A DNA stretch of 64,000 nt from Isoetes taiwanensis (GCA_021234155.1 JAJEKV010000019.1:6154284-6218283), one strand, 5' to 3'; positions 38,901 to 53,900 are shown, counted from the first letter of the stretch. Numbers and translations: made by a program. Notes: generated by a model not told the origin, from the letters alone.

Positions 38901-41900
38901 GACCAGAATCATAAACTAGTACTATCAAGAGCTAGCATTCAAAATCGTCATAAAATCAAAGCAGGTTATTGATTAATGAGTTCCAACTTGTTGTGCTGCC
39001 CAAATTGGGATTCAAGAAGCAAAAGGAGAAAATTTGCATCCAGAATTTTTAGGGCACCATCCAACTATAAACCATTATATCCTTAGCTAAGGTGGTGAAG
39101 TCCATAAAGTATGAAAACAAGTATTGAAAGAAACCAAGAATGCTGCATATGAGATGATAGAATGCGCTTGAAGCTATAAAATGCCAACTAAGGTCAACCT
39201 TTTTAGACGGATGATAATACAGTCTCATACATATTCCAGATTTTTTGTTTGTAGGCAACGTTTAGGGTTTGCAGTTCCTTATAAAACTTGAGAGGCGATG
39301 CTCTGCATGGTTGGGAAATGAATTAGTTCTAGCGTGCTTAATTACGATGAGAGGTTGCCCAAAAGCTAGTGACCTGGAACAGACACATAAGACAAACTTG
39401 TTATCTTTAGATTGAGATGGCATCATGTCAGCGGTCAGAAAGGCCTAATTTGCCCTGCTTATGTGGCACTTCAAAACATAATGGTGACAAAGAAAGGAAG
39501 TGTTTATTTACATCTAGGGGAGACCCATAGGGTATATATCATAAGACCAAATAAATACATCAAGTCTTCAACATCTACGAGCATTTTCCTAGTTGAAAGT
39601 GCTCGTCAAATCTACCAAAACGAAAACTAAAACTAAAACTAAAACTAAAACTAAAACTAAAACTAAAACTAAAACTAAAACTAAAACTTAGTGATAAAGC
39701 TTATCATGGATTCTGAATTCTGTCCTTTCTTCGCTTTTTCGGCCATTTTCTAAGTGTCCCCAAAGGACATTTCTGACTTCCTTTCCTATTACTGTTTAAT
39801 AGTACCAGTAAGCACAAAAAAAGAGATCAACACATTTCTGAGTCAAATTCTGTTTGTTTGTCACGTTTCCTCTGCATCTAATAAGTTTATATATATACAA
39901 AGCAAAAGATTTCTGGCCTGGGAAGTTCATGAGCTGTCTTAAGTGGTTGGGTCCCTGAAAAGACAGTGGCATTTCCTTTTATTTGCCTCATGATGTTTCA
40001 ATTGAGTGTTGGGAGCTGAGCGACTATGTTTAAACAGTATATTGAGAATTCCATTCGTTGAACAGTTTGCAAGTACCAAAAATCAAGATTTCTTTACCTG
40101 AATTAGCCAATGCTGAATGGAGCCCATGGAATAAGACACCATTATAAGCACAGCTTCAAGTTTCAGAGGGTTGGCCGCAAATTCTGCCAACATTATGTCA
40201 TGTGGGACCGAGTGTTTGCTCCTGATCATTCTTGACATCATTAAAACTTGGAAAAAGCAAGAAAAACATGTTACAGAAGATCTTTAGGGGTCTATGAGAC
40301 AAAGAACATACAAAGTTTGGGATCTGCAAGGAAGGTGAAAGCCTCCAAGACTAAAAAAGTCTAATACTAGAAACAACTAATGAAAGATCTATGAATGAAT
40401 CCTAAAAAGACGATCCAATTGCGTCTTGGCTGCTCCAAGGATTAATCTGGCATCAGCATTTGGCCTTTTCTGAACCTATCTTGTCCTCTCTTCTGAAAGG
40501 AATGCTTATGCTTCTGTTTTGCCAACTTGTTTTGACTCTTCATCAAAGAAGAATGAAGAAATTGTTGTTTGCTTTAGGCAATTGGGATGCTGTTTCTATT
40601 TTTGAGGACTCTCATTTTCTGAGCGTGCTCATGAACAAATAAAGGTGCATGCTTGTTGTATGGCTGAAAAGACAATGATATCTTCCTCTTATGATATAAT
40701 AGGCAAGGGCGGTAAAGATGAAATGCTCTTCCGACTCCACCATGTCCAAATTGCATAAAGTGCATTTCCTATCCCCCCTGCTAAGATGTTTAGTGTACCC
40801 TAGCTCAATTCTCAAAGAGAGTTTATTAACGTCTACTGGAATCCTTAGGATCTACAATTTAATTAAATACGTCAAATGTTCTTCATCTAAGAGGATGCCT
40901 CTAGGTTGAAAATGTTAGATGAATCTAGCAAGTAGTGAAAAGAAAATGCAGTCGTAAGTTTAATACATTCTAATTAATTCATCTATGTGCCCCCTTAGAG
41001 GAAGCAATGTGGAATTGAGAAGCGACCTGCATAGAAGACTAGGAAATTTCTAGCCACAACTTGAGTTTCAACAAGTTCATTATCCAAATTTACGAGACCA
41101 AGAACTTGCGGATCTGCAAGGATGGCGATTGCCTCCAAGACACTAGCATAAGAACATCTATTCAAATTTTAATAAAAAATCCTACGAATGATCCAGCATG
41201 CTTCTTCCTTTCTAAACCATCTCATGAACGAATGAAAACTCACATTTCTGATCGTAATACTTCACAAGTTGCAGTGAGGATGTTGGTGGTGTCTGAAAGG
41301 CAGTGTTATCTTCCTATTATGATGTAATAATACAGAGGAAGAGGAAATGCATGGAGGCAATCTGAGAACACTATGATAAATCAGTTCATTCGTCAGTTAT
41401 ATATACAAGGCTAGCCACCTGATTATGGTTGTGTGGCAGGGATGAAAGTCATATGCAGCTAAATTAAGTTACGTAACTGCTTTTACTTAACTTCTAGCTA
41501 TTGGTAAGTCATCTACCTACATAGAATTTGTACAGAAATAAGCAACTTCAAGTGAGCAGCTTACAATACGTGTTTCTGTCTATGTCATACTAAAGCCTAT
41601 GGTTTGTTACCTGCCATTTAGATTCCTTGCGGTTTTGCAAAACCTCTTTGGATGCGCTATGGCTTATTGATGCTGTGTGGATAAAGCATTAAGCACACAT
41701 CATGAACTATGCAATACTGAGATGAATGCATTGTATGCCTGTGAGTCCTCTTCAACTTGATTGGTATAAGCTCTTTATTTGCAGGTGTATTTTTCCACAA
41801 TGGCCACACATCTTGTGGCTGTATCAAGGACAGATGGGAAGTTATTTTTCTTACGAAATGCTGGAGATGATGTTGATGAATTTCAACTTTTAGGCTATGC

Positions 41901-44900
41901 ACTGCTTCAAGATTGGATTCTGGCAATTGCATGGGATATTCCATCTACAAAAGGTAAGCTACTAGTTGTGGGTATTATTTTTCATTTTTCTATGCAACTA
42001 GAAAAGGACATGTTTTTTATTATGATGGTCTGAGCCATTTTCCACAACTTTGTATGGCTTCCCACATATTTGCTCAACATGAACAAATAAGACAGGAAAC
42101 CCTACCCACAAAAGGAAGATTATAAATCATGTCATCTAGCAACTTGGTTGTTCGCTCTTACTCTTTATTATTTCTCTCACATGGTTTTGAGTAGGATCTT
42201 ACTTCAGGTGCGAAGTGGGAAGCATTGGTTGTATTTTCTACACCCAGCAGAGAGGCTTTTCAATTTCCTGTTTGCTGTTTTGCTGAGTCTTTTGGATTCT
42301 TTGTTTGAGAATATTTCTCATTTCACTGAGATAGTTCATATACAAGTAAGATACACATTTCTGATGGTAATATTCCTACCAGCTAGAGGCGTGAGATGTG
42401 GGGTCTCTAAAAAGACAATGATATCTGCCTCTAATAATGTAGTAGGTTGGGCGGAGTAAAAATAAATGTTCTTCTGACTCAACCATGTTTAGATGCTTAC
42501 ATTAGGCACTTCGATCCCTCAACTAATATTTTTAAGCCCTACAGCCTCAATCTCCCAGCTGGTGAGATGACCAGCAAATCATATGGCGTCTCAATGGGCC
42601 AGCTACTTTGCTGGTAAATTCAGATTATCATCCATTATACTGTATTGAAATGGTGGGTTATTTCTTTGCAAGCCATCTCCTCAAACAAGTTTAAGAATGT
42701 CACTTGAACCAACAGCTTTACCTTGGTCTGCCAATGTTTTAGAGCATAGCCAAGGGAAGTCTTTTTTTGAGCCCAGCTTCTTGTGACTGGCTCCTAAAAA
42801 CTGGTTGCAACTTATATAAAATACGTCCACTATTACAAATCTAATTTCACCTTCAAGAGTTCGCATTAAATTCAACAAACATTATATATCATGGGGTGCG
42901 AATGTTTACTTCTGTCCTAAATTACAAAAAAGAATTGATTGTTTTTGTTGTGGAAGGCAGGGCATTTAGCTCAAAAGATTTAACTATCATTACCTGCTCT
43001 CCAAATATGGTGGCATTCTTAAAATGTGGTGGCAAGGGTCATTGGAATGTTCTGAGATTGAAGAAGCACCTTCTACTGAAATGTCCAAGCTTTTTGAACG
43101 GAATTTGGTTGCACTTGAAGTTCCAAGAATCTTCTATAGAGAATGAAGAGGAGCAGGAAGAATATATGTACTAGAATCTAGAAACTTTAAGTTTAAGGAG
43201 GATGTTGCCATTGCTGTAAATGTCGGACGTGGGCATGTTATAGCCAGCCTTAAATGGCAAAAAAACCAAAATCCGCTAAGTCCACAAAAACGCCGTGTGT
43301 TTTTTTTTTGGCGTGGCTATAACATGTCAAAGACACGGATATACCAAGGATATGCCCGTGGCTATAACGTGACGGCGTCCGATATATAAAGCACTCCAGG
43401 ATGTCGCATTAGTTAACTGAAATTTCTTTCTTCTATCCAATTATGGCCTAAGGGAGATGCACGTGTAAGCCATATTTGTGCCACAGCAAGGATCAATGAC
43501 GTGGCATATTAGTTAAGAATTAAAGATAGCTAAAGGTTAGGATCATCTATTGTGCTATAAGTACATGTACTTTTTTTTCCTTGTTTGAATCTACTCGGAG
43601 CTTTCTATTAGCTTGCTTCTTGTTTCTTGCTTGTTTCTACCATCTTATTCTGAGATTTAACATAGTGAGATACTTAAATAACCTTGAGATACTTATATAA
43701 CTTCGGTGAAAGGTTGAGATACCTTTACCTGAAGCTAAAGCTAAAGGCTTCTTGAAGCTTTTTGAAGCTTCATCAATCTCGGACTGTTCTGATCTTACAC
43801 TTCAGTTTACCTAATTTTCTAGTCTAGAATGTGCAAATAATAGGTCCCGGCATATTCATTTGCATGCATTTTTTGTTCTGAAGGTACGGATGACCTTATG
43901 TTGCTGGTTTCACTGGCAAAAGGAGAACTTGTCAAACTCAAGGTTCCTGCCGTAAGGGCTCCAGGTGGTCTTCTCTTGTTTGAAGACAAGGCATTGAGAC
44001 GAATAAGGTTAGCATTTCATTGTGTGAATAAGCTTTTCTACATATATCACTGCGTGGTAGTAGGCTAGGTGTTCAACATAGAGAATGATTTTCTTTTGCG
44101 GAAAGAAATCAAAGATTATTTCATAGTTGATCGGTGATTTTTTTTCCCCCCTAGTTTCCGTATCAATGTTCCTGTTATGGCGATGGTGGTTGGGAAATAC
44201 CGCATTGAGAAGGAAGGCGTAGAAAGAAAGGTGCTGTGGTGCTTTGGAAATGATAAGAAGCTGCAGCAATATAGACTTCCAGATACTTTGCAAGCTTGGG
44301 ATGGGCCAGATGGCATGCCCCATGCTCCACACTTTAATGTCCTCGGTCACATGAAACCGGGCTCCGCTCTGGGTGAGTATCCTTAAAATGGTATTAGGTT
44401 CTAACATACAGTATCAAACCCATGTCACATGTAGAAATGTTTCACTAATAAGGTTTGTTGCATTTTCCTTTCTGGCATGCATCCATATATGAACATTGTA
44501 GTCATCATCAATATTTTGTTCTCAAAATCAAGGATCTGTGGAGAGCATACATGGAGGCAATCAGATGAACTGCTATGGACTATGTAGATACTTTAATGTT
44601 TTATCCTTACGGTATCAATCTGTGGCAATATCACTAATGCAAGTATATGACGTGACGTCACCATTACAGTGTTGCTAGATCAAATATCGATGCTCGTATC
44701 TGGAGCTGAAGATGGTGCACTTCAGATACGAACTACTGTTTTGGATCCATTACATCCACCTCAGAAGGTGTGTCATATCCAGATTTATGATGGCTATATG
44801 GGAGGAATCACAGCTGTTGCTGTGCAAAAAGGAAAGGTATTTACTGCCGGTGCCAATGGAGCGATGTTTGTGTGTGATACTACAGGGCATGGAGTTCCAA

Positions 44901-47900
44901 AAGACCTTTCAAGCTTAGGTGATGATAAGCATGCAATTGGTTTTTATCTGTGTAATTTTATATTCTGTTTGAAGATTCTGATACAAAACTTTGTGCTTGT
45001 CATGTCAACAACTGCCACATCATGCAGCTAGGAAACCTTCTCCTCAGGAAGGGAAAATGACTGCTGACTGTTTCATTCAAGTAGAGACTGAAGACTTAGA
45101 TGGCCCATCACTGGCAGAAAAACAGGAGCAAAATCTTGAAGCTGGGTACGTCCTTCAGCTAGAAAAGAAATATTTATTATAAGTAGTAATGTAGATCTAA
45201 CATTAACATGCATGAGGGTACAACCTTTGAACAGATAAACTTCCACATGTCGGTTATGTGATGGTGAGTGTTTCACTGCAGCAAAATTTATGTGGAAACG
45301 GCATAATCATAAGGTGGCTAATAAGTTTGTAATTCTTTCTTCTGTATAATAGGTCATGGACCCTCATAATGCACTCCATATGATCTCCGACTGGTTTCAA
45401 TGGGTTCTATCTATAGGCAGAACAGCAGGTAATCGAGGACTCAATAAGGAACAGGAAGTCTCCTGATCCGAAATCTGAACATTAGCACTGTCAAAAAAAG
45501 TAAAGCTATCAGCAACAGAGAAACGCAAATTGGTCTTTCCTGAAGAGAAGGCTTGACAGAAAACAAGAAAACTGGTCTAATGGTAATATTAAGGCTTATT
45601 TTAGAGCAGCCAGAATGTAAAATGGAACCTCCTTACCATGTTCGACATTCCAAGGCAAGGATAAAATCCTCTATTACATTAAAGACGAGGAGGTTCATGC
45701 ACTCGTTATTTTTCTTTACTGTATGTATTTGGTCTCACAGAGCCTTTGGGTCTTCAGTAGATTTAAATCCTTCCTTCTGTTGTTTGAGCCTGAAGCCTCA
45801 ATGTGTTTCTATAATGGAAGGTTTAGCATGTTGTGAAGCTATTACAAGCACTAGTCATTCGGATTTGTTAGAATAAGATGACTAGACGTTAGGATGTTTA
45901 GGCTTTGTGTGTGCTGACGTGGCATAGCACGCCTGTGCTGACGTGTCACAGCACGCTTGTTGCTGACATGGCACATCTATATAAGCCATAGTCTAGCAGT
46001 TAGATTTATCGGAGTGTAGTGCTCTCTGGAGCTTTGTTAGTAGATCCTCTTCTTTCCATTGTATGCATTGTTGTTATCAGGATTTGAAAGGAAGAGATAA
46101 TTAACGAGAGAGACTGCTGGGGTCAATGAGCCAGTGTAGTTGGTTGCTAGCCAGCGGCTTAATGTTTCAGTATATCTCATGTACAGCTAGGGGTATCAAT
46201 ATGGATTATAGCTGATGGAGCACTGGCAAAATTAAGCACAATGACAATTTTGCCATAAGAATTTGATCCAACATCGAATTGTGGACATTGCAGCTTTTAT
46301 TGGTACACACAAGTGACAGCTTTATGGAATAGGTAGTGTAAACATTATCCTAATTCATGCCAGTCTGTGGCCCTGTGTGCGCGGTGCCCTCTTCAGATAT
46401 GTGGAAACGAATGAAAATGCTCCAAATCGATCGGCTAGAAGTGTGTTTTGGTTCTTATATTTTCGTTGTCCTGTTGAATTGTATCTTCCTGCTAAGCTTT
46501 GCTTATTTTGCATTGCTGGAACAGCTTGTCATTGGAATATTTCCAGCATCTAACAAAAGCTATTGGCAATTTCTATAGACTTGTTAATATGTAGTATTTT
46601 AAAAGTGATTTATATATAAGGAGGACCACATTATAAAATATATATGATGGATGGAACAAAGGACTGGGAATTAAATGCTAAAGCACTTGGCTTGCAAGCA
46701 GGAGGTCCTGGGCTGGGTTCAATACCCAGGTTTTGGGTTTCTATTATGCCATATCTGTCCATTTATTACGCCCTTGTCTATTCATATCAGCCTTCTTAAT
46801 CTACATCGGCCTTATTTATCCATGGGGGACACAGGCAAAACCATACCTGGTATCTCAACAACACTTTTCATGTTGCATTTGTTTAGATGAATATATGCGT
46901 TGAAGATCTACTTGACTTCTTAAAGAATTCTTTGTAACAGGTGCTCCCTGGCTAATGAAAGTTTTCGGACAAAACTGTACAAGCAAGTTCAAAATCTTAG
47001 AAAAGAATTCCATGAGTTGTTCGATAAAAATGAGAAGGTTTTTACTGAACTGGTTTCTAAGCATTTGTTGTAGTGTTTCTAACAATGCTATCTATTGATG
47101 AACTTAGGCACCGGAACTTGAGAAACTATCCCGCACAGAATTGATTGTGGATCTTGAACTAGAGTCTAAATTAAGAACAGAAGGGCAGAGAAGAGTTGAG
47201 AAAACCCGTGAAGAGGTAAAGGCTTGGCATTAAAAGTTGGTCTCCACATGTTTCTGCGTTTAATGAATATAACCAAGGAAATTAAGGTAAACAACATTAG
47301 CTATTATTATCTTCATTCTTATATGGCTTTGCATAGACCGAGGGGTTTTAAAATATTGTGAAAGCGTTGATGCTCTTGAAGAAACTACATCATCATCAAG
47401 TGCAAAGAGTCAGTGCAAAGGCTTGCAAATGCGCTAAGAATGCCCCTATAAGCCATCAGATCCTTCTGCTTAGGTCATTTATGTTGGGGGAAGCGAACCT
47501 GTTAAGTGGAGAAGGTGATCTGAACAGCAAAACACAATGGAGAGGAGACGCAGCAAGCAAGAAAAGCAGAAGTGAGAAACTTGTGCTATACTTCAACTCA
47601 CGAGATGATACATATACATTGCCACGTCCTCATGTTGAGTGCCAAATAGAGGAAAAACTAAAAGTAAGGAGGGTCCATGGGCTAATACAAAATGTCCCAT
47701 GGGGTACAACGTTAAGTTACACGTTATGCCTTAGCATATCCAACATATATCACATTAAACCATTCTAACAGAACCCATATGGGACCAAGGAGCGTTGAGG
47801 AACTGAGCTTTCACAGGCTGGTACAGCTATTATCATTTTGAATCCAATGCATGACTCATTATTCAATGAAGACTGTTTTGATAGGTGCAAAGCATGGCAA

Positions 47901-50900
47901 AACTTGGTTCATTTTGAATCCAATGCATGACTCATTATTCAATGAAGATTGTTTTGATAGGTGTTTTTGTGCACAAAAATTTCAACCCAGTAAGCCTAGA
48001 GGCTAGTTGACATCCATGTGCAAAACCTTTTGATCAAGACTTGCGGCGCTCATTGGGCCCTCGACAGTTGAGGTAAAAGGATTGCTAAAGGATATGCCCT
48101 CCTTGCACACTTAGAGAAACAATGCGAAACTGGAATCATATTTCAATAAGCAAGGCTATAAATATCTCTTGTTTCTAGAATGATCGAGTACCATTGGTGC
48201 CGCATGGTATACTGCTTGCTTAATTTAATGCTGAACATTGACTGCAAAGCATAAATCAGGTGTTACACTCAAATACAAACCTTTGCAGCTTGAAATGGCC
48301 TTTCAAATAGTGTCATATTTACATAAGCTATGCGGGAAACCTAGAAGGCCAGAAGAGACTCCCTTGGCTGACTTATATTCTATCAAAAACTCTGGCTCAT
48401 CAAGGGAAGGTTGTTGGCTTTCAAAAATGTCTAATTGGTTTAGGCATGGGTTTTTAAACATCCAACCTTTTTAATATTATTTAGAAACACCTAATGTGAA
48501 ACTCACTCAGCAGCACATCAGTCAGCTTATAGGTCATGCTTCAATATAGGCCATGATTTGAAGCAGCTTTATGTCTCCAACACATGGTAAATCTTGTCAT
48601 AAAATTGTCTACTATGTGTCTGAGGAGCATTTTATCTTTCCTACCTTTTCAGAAGAGGAAGATATCTTTGCCTCTTTAGGTGCGGCATCTCTGCAACAAC
48701 CTATGAAGTACTATGATGAGGAATGCGTATCCATGAACTTTGGAGAAGCATATGAGGAATGCGTATCCATGAACTTTGGAGAAGCATAGTTGTAATGTTC
48801 CTTAACCCACTGGCCAAAGCATGTATATTGTGGTGTAAGGGATGTCCATAGGCACATTACTAGGATCCTCCCGAGTGGTCTCCCAATCTCTTCCACTAGA
48901 TCGAGCATAAGACCACGTTGTCCCATTGTGTCACAAGACCACATGATATTTAAGTCATCCATGCCCCCTTGGAGGCTATGATCCCAAGCATAATGTTCCT
49001 TAACAACCCCAACTAATTTTCATGGAAATCAATCGAGGCCCAAATAAGGATCAGGAAGTCTTCTGATCTTAAAGAAGCAATATTAGCACTGTCTAAGAAA
49101 GTAGAGCGATCAGCAGCAACATAATGTTCCTTAACCACCCCAAACAGATGTTCATGGAAATTAATGGAGGCCCAACAGTAGCATTGTCTAAGAAAGTAAA
49201 GCGACCAGCAGCAGAAAAACATATAAGTCTTCCCAGAAAGCGGCCAGAATGGCGAACGGGAAATCCCCACTAAGTTTAACATCCTGGACGAGATTTTGAT
49301 TCAGTTTTTCTTAGACTAGAATTTCTATTGCATTAAAAGACTAGGACATTCACGCCCTCCTCTAAATACTATATGCGTCTTCACTAGGTGTTTAATGCAC
49401 CTTCCTCCCTCCCTCCCTCCCTCCCTCCCCTCCTCCTTCCTTCCTTCCTTCCTTCAGTGTGTAGATATATTAGAGCAGGGCACAATGGGCAGAGGTCAAT
49501 TGGCTTTCCCACATAGCTGTCAGAATGCGTTTTGACGTAGAGGCTATTCTCTGTAGCTTCCTGTGTGATCACGCAGCCATGGAGTGCAGAATGGACATTT
49601 GACCCATAGCTGAGAAATTTCGTCCAAAATGAACATTTGCTCCATAGATGCATTTTCATTTGTGATCATTGTTTGAGGAGGAATACGCAAAGTTCTAATA
49701 GAGACATGGCATATGCTCTAAAGAGCAATATGCGGAAGTAAGAACTGGTTGTTTATATCTTTCTGTTAAAAGATTCTTAATTTTTTGACTAGTTATGGTG
49801 ACAAGAATGCTTCTGATGTTACAGATACGAATGGATAATCTGAGAAAGGATGTACTTTCTGCGAGGATTAAAGAAGAATGTTGGACCGTGATGGTTGAGC
49901 CTGGTATAGATTCTGTTATTTTATTACTGCTCCTTCATGTAAATTGCTCTTTTACGACAATCCTTAAAACATCATCGTTGTTGTCTTTATCATCGTTGTC
50001 ATCATCGAAGTAGATGGTTCCATTAGATTTCTTTCCATTGCTAAAAAAGGCATGATTCGAAGGTGACGAACAAAAGCTTGTTGCATTTGTTTTCTTTGGG
50101 TTTGTTCTACCTATTCGAGTAGTAACAGCAAAAGCCATAGCGTAAAAACTTTGGATTTGCAGTTATCATCAACTATTTGTTGATTGAACATAAATAAATG
50201 GATGGAGAGAAAGTTATGGTACTTATTTTGAGTGTAATTTACTAAACAGGGGTGCGCCTTTGGCCCTTTTGCCAGGGCTATGAAGTGCCAAACTTCCCAT
50301 TGCATCATAAACATGTAAAGAACTATCCATTGGCGACTGTAGCAAAATTTCTTAGGATAGTGGAGATGCAAGAAAGGTTCCATTTGAAAAGAATGGTAGT
50401 TCCAGCTGCACAACATGAAAATGTACTAACAGCTAGAAGTTCCAGTCAGGGTAGTGGCCATGATCAAAATACCGATGACGGTATGTCACATAGAAGCCAA
50501 GACAACAATCTAGAAGAAAATCCATCCATGCAGGGTGAACCAAGCACAGCAAGGGACACTGCTCCGGGGGATGCCTCACCTGGGAGAACTGATGAGGTAT
50601 TGACCAGCCGCAGGAGCAGTGAACCAGCAAGTGATCCTGAAGCTGCTGGTGGTGCAGAGGCGGTAGCAGTGCCGGTACAAGAGGAAGAGGAAGAGATTGA
50701 AATTATTAGTCCTGAAGCACAAGAGCAGGGGCCAGCTGATGCTCTTCTCTATCCAGAACTAGATCTTACTTCAACCAAGAGAAAGCGAGTTCAGGTTCAT
50801 ACATGGCCTTTGTCCCATTACCATACTATATGCTTGAAGGCAGGCATAGTTTGTACATACCATATCTTTGATATCAGATTTTTTGCATTTACAAAACAGA

Positions 50901-53900
50901 GAATGTTGCTTCATATTCACCTTCTGGAAACTCGAAAGAACTTCAATAAGGCATGGGAAGAGTGCAGGGCGATGAAGTCTGGTACAATTGAAAAGATCAT
51001 GGAATGTAGCAAACGGATTACTGACCTGCAAAAAGCACTTGGTCAAAATGATGAATATGTTCTTCCTCCTTTACAGATAAATTGGCGGGCGTGGGTGGAA
51101 CACTTGACTGTTTTTATTCCAGAAAAGATGATAACTTATTACTCGGTAGAAAGACCTTCTGTTCCACGGAGAACCTGAAAGGAGCATGTCCGAGGAGTCC
51201 AGGACAGTAGAAATACCCTATCAGGGGCCACTGACTGAGGGAAGAAAGAGACAAGAGAAGCTCAGGCTTGAAGGAAGGGAACAATTCAGTACTTTATAGC
51301 AGAAATGATATGTAGAGAAACAGAATGTTATTAATATGCTCACTAATCAATCGAGCAATGATGTCGAGCACATAAACCTGTTGCTTCATTTATGGAATCT
51401 GAGATGAATTATATTCACTATCTTTTAGTAGATGTAACCCATAAGGAATACTAATGTCTTTAGTCCCATCCTCAATTTCGTAACCATATAATCCAGTCTT
51501 TATACTTATTGTATTGAGTGGCAATGCCCACAATTTGATCTGGAGGTGGTCAGTCATAGCTTCTATTTGAGTTTATCTTAATGCTCTATACTTTTCTGTG
51601 AAGCTTGAAACAAGGTGGTAATGCTGCTGAACGGGCACTTCAGGATATGATGGGAGGAAAGTTGGAGCATAAACAAGCTGAAGTTGTAGTTGAGGCACAG
51701 ATGGAGAAACCTGCATGGATGTTGGGGAACCCTAAGAAGTTCACAAAGGAGCAGTTGAAAGAAATAAAAGAATATGAAGCCAAAATGAAGGTTTGAGCTA
51801 TATTTGCACTATTGCCATCTTTACTGTCTTCTTTCACGATTTTGGCCTGATAAAATCTTACTTTACGTTAGGCAATGAAAGAAGAGCGAGACAAAAAAAT
51901 ACGTGCACAGGAAGCAGAACAACGCAAGTTAAAAAGTGATGTTCAAGATATGATGAGCGCAGCTGATGCTCTGATAGCAGATTTGTACAGTTCACGCCTT
52001 AAGGTAGGTGTGTTGAGCACTCAACATTATCAATTACATAGTTGTCAGCATCCCGTATAGGAGGCTGCATAATCAGGATGGCTAGTTGCTGATATGAAAG
52101 ATAACAGATTGGATTCTGTTATTTCTGTAGTTAGTAAATTTGAAGGGCAGCTTTCTTATTCAATTGCTGTTGATTTCAATGGGAGATTCCACATGGTTCA
52201 CATGACAGTGATAACAGTCCCATTCCTTTGGGTTTTTACTCTTATGTGGATGAAGATCATCAACAAGGTTTTTTTTACTCATTTCTTACACTTGCTTACA
52301 TGCAAATGGGAAGGTTTTACTCACTGTGTCCAAGAGTGTAAAGTCTCTTTTCAAAATCGAACAGGTTTTGAGATAAGTGTATGAGAACAGGAGGGGCTAA
52401 GTTTGCGTCAAGCAAGGCATGGTATAGCCGCTACAAATCTAGAGTGGTCAAGATGACAGTCTTGACGAATGACTTGATTGACTTATTTTGTATCAATCAG
52501 CAACGAGAATGGTATCGGACAAGGAAACTATGGATTGAGAATATGGTTTTTTGGGAGATATGGCTACCCTTGTGGTTTGGTTTACGATACATGCTTCGGT
52601 CCTCAAGAGGTTTTGCTTTTCAGCAGCCTTAGTCATTAGGAGGGGTGTTAGAACTATGCTGACATGTATGATGACCTCAAACTGCTAGTCGTCACTTGTT
52701 ACTGACATGGCATTCTTCTATGAGCCATTCACACATCTTTACCTTAGTTATTATCTTCACTAGCTAGAGTGTTTCTGTTAAGCACTTCTTTCCTGTTGTA
52801 TCTTCTTTTCTTCACCATGTGAAGACTTATTCTAGAGTTCAACAACAAGCACAAGTTAGTATACTGCAGTAGGATGCTTGTATTTCATGTAATCCATAGT
52901 TGAGATTTTCTTAAGTTCTTGTGATTAATTTGGTGATTGATTCCTGTTCTAAGGAACATTATTTAATTATTTACAGGAAGAAGCAAAATGTGCTGAGGTA
53001 GAACAAATAATTGCATGCTTGAGTACTGATATAGAAGAGGAGGAACTTTTTGATGAGAAAAAGGAAGTTGATTTAGCAAAAAGACTTGACCAACTTAAAG
53101 CAAAGAAAGGACGTTCTGTTAGTGCACTAACAGAATTTAGACGTGAGGTAAGCATGGTTTCATTAAAAATTGGAGGGTGTGTCTCTCTTGGTTAGGTTTC
53201 ATTCAGGTCTTCCATAATAAGATGTTATTGAAGTATAAGTCTGCTGGGGTAATGACTCAAATAAAACAAGCAGGTCTCAATGAAGCAGATGTTAAAACTA
53301 CATTGTTTACATTGGGGCAATCACTGGGCATGTGGTTGCCAGATTATATAGACCTCTTTAAAAAGAGGTAATATGATGGACTGCTGGAGAGAGCTAAAGG
53401 TCTATGGAACCATATTGTTTTGTGGGTTTCAAAAAGACCTTTGAGACTGGCTCCAGGAAATGGTTATTTCAGGGTGGGCGGCCTTTCACTCTTCACGAGG
53501 ATAAGGAAGAGGTGTGGAAAGAAGTGATGTCCTTGCTAGGATATTTGGTGGCCCTTCAGAGAGCAGACAACCCCTTACTAGGGGTAATGGTCATCTAAGG
53601 GAAGAAAGAATAGCACTTTTAATGTCTACCAGGGGCCAAATTGGTCTATGGCGCACAGTCTGTTGTGTCCTAATGGCTTCAAATTCCATGTTCATTTCAA
53701 AACTAGACTAGCTATGACATGCTGCTCTTCTATATGTCAACAAGGCTCAAGACTCATAGGCCGAAATGAATAGCATCTATCAGAGCCATCTAAACATGTT
53801 ATACGCATCAGATATATACCCGAGTCATCCAAACATCTCATATGCACGAAGACCTCACCAATATTGTTATTTTGACATTAATTGATAACTAGAGAGGAGA

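Noticed and set aside
42896-43174. 92-codon frame with CGGKGHWNVLR
   Set aside because: The CxxxGHxxxC-like look suggested a zinc knuckle, but the needed second Cys spacing is absent and no gag sequence surrounds it.
47358-47768. 136-codon + strand frame in a CFAP43 intron
   Set aside because: It does not join neighbouring exons in phase; its Lys/Ser-rich sequence has no CFAP43 likeness. It may be transposon debris.
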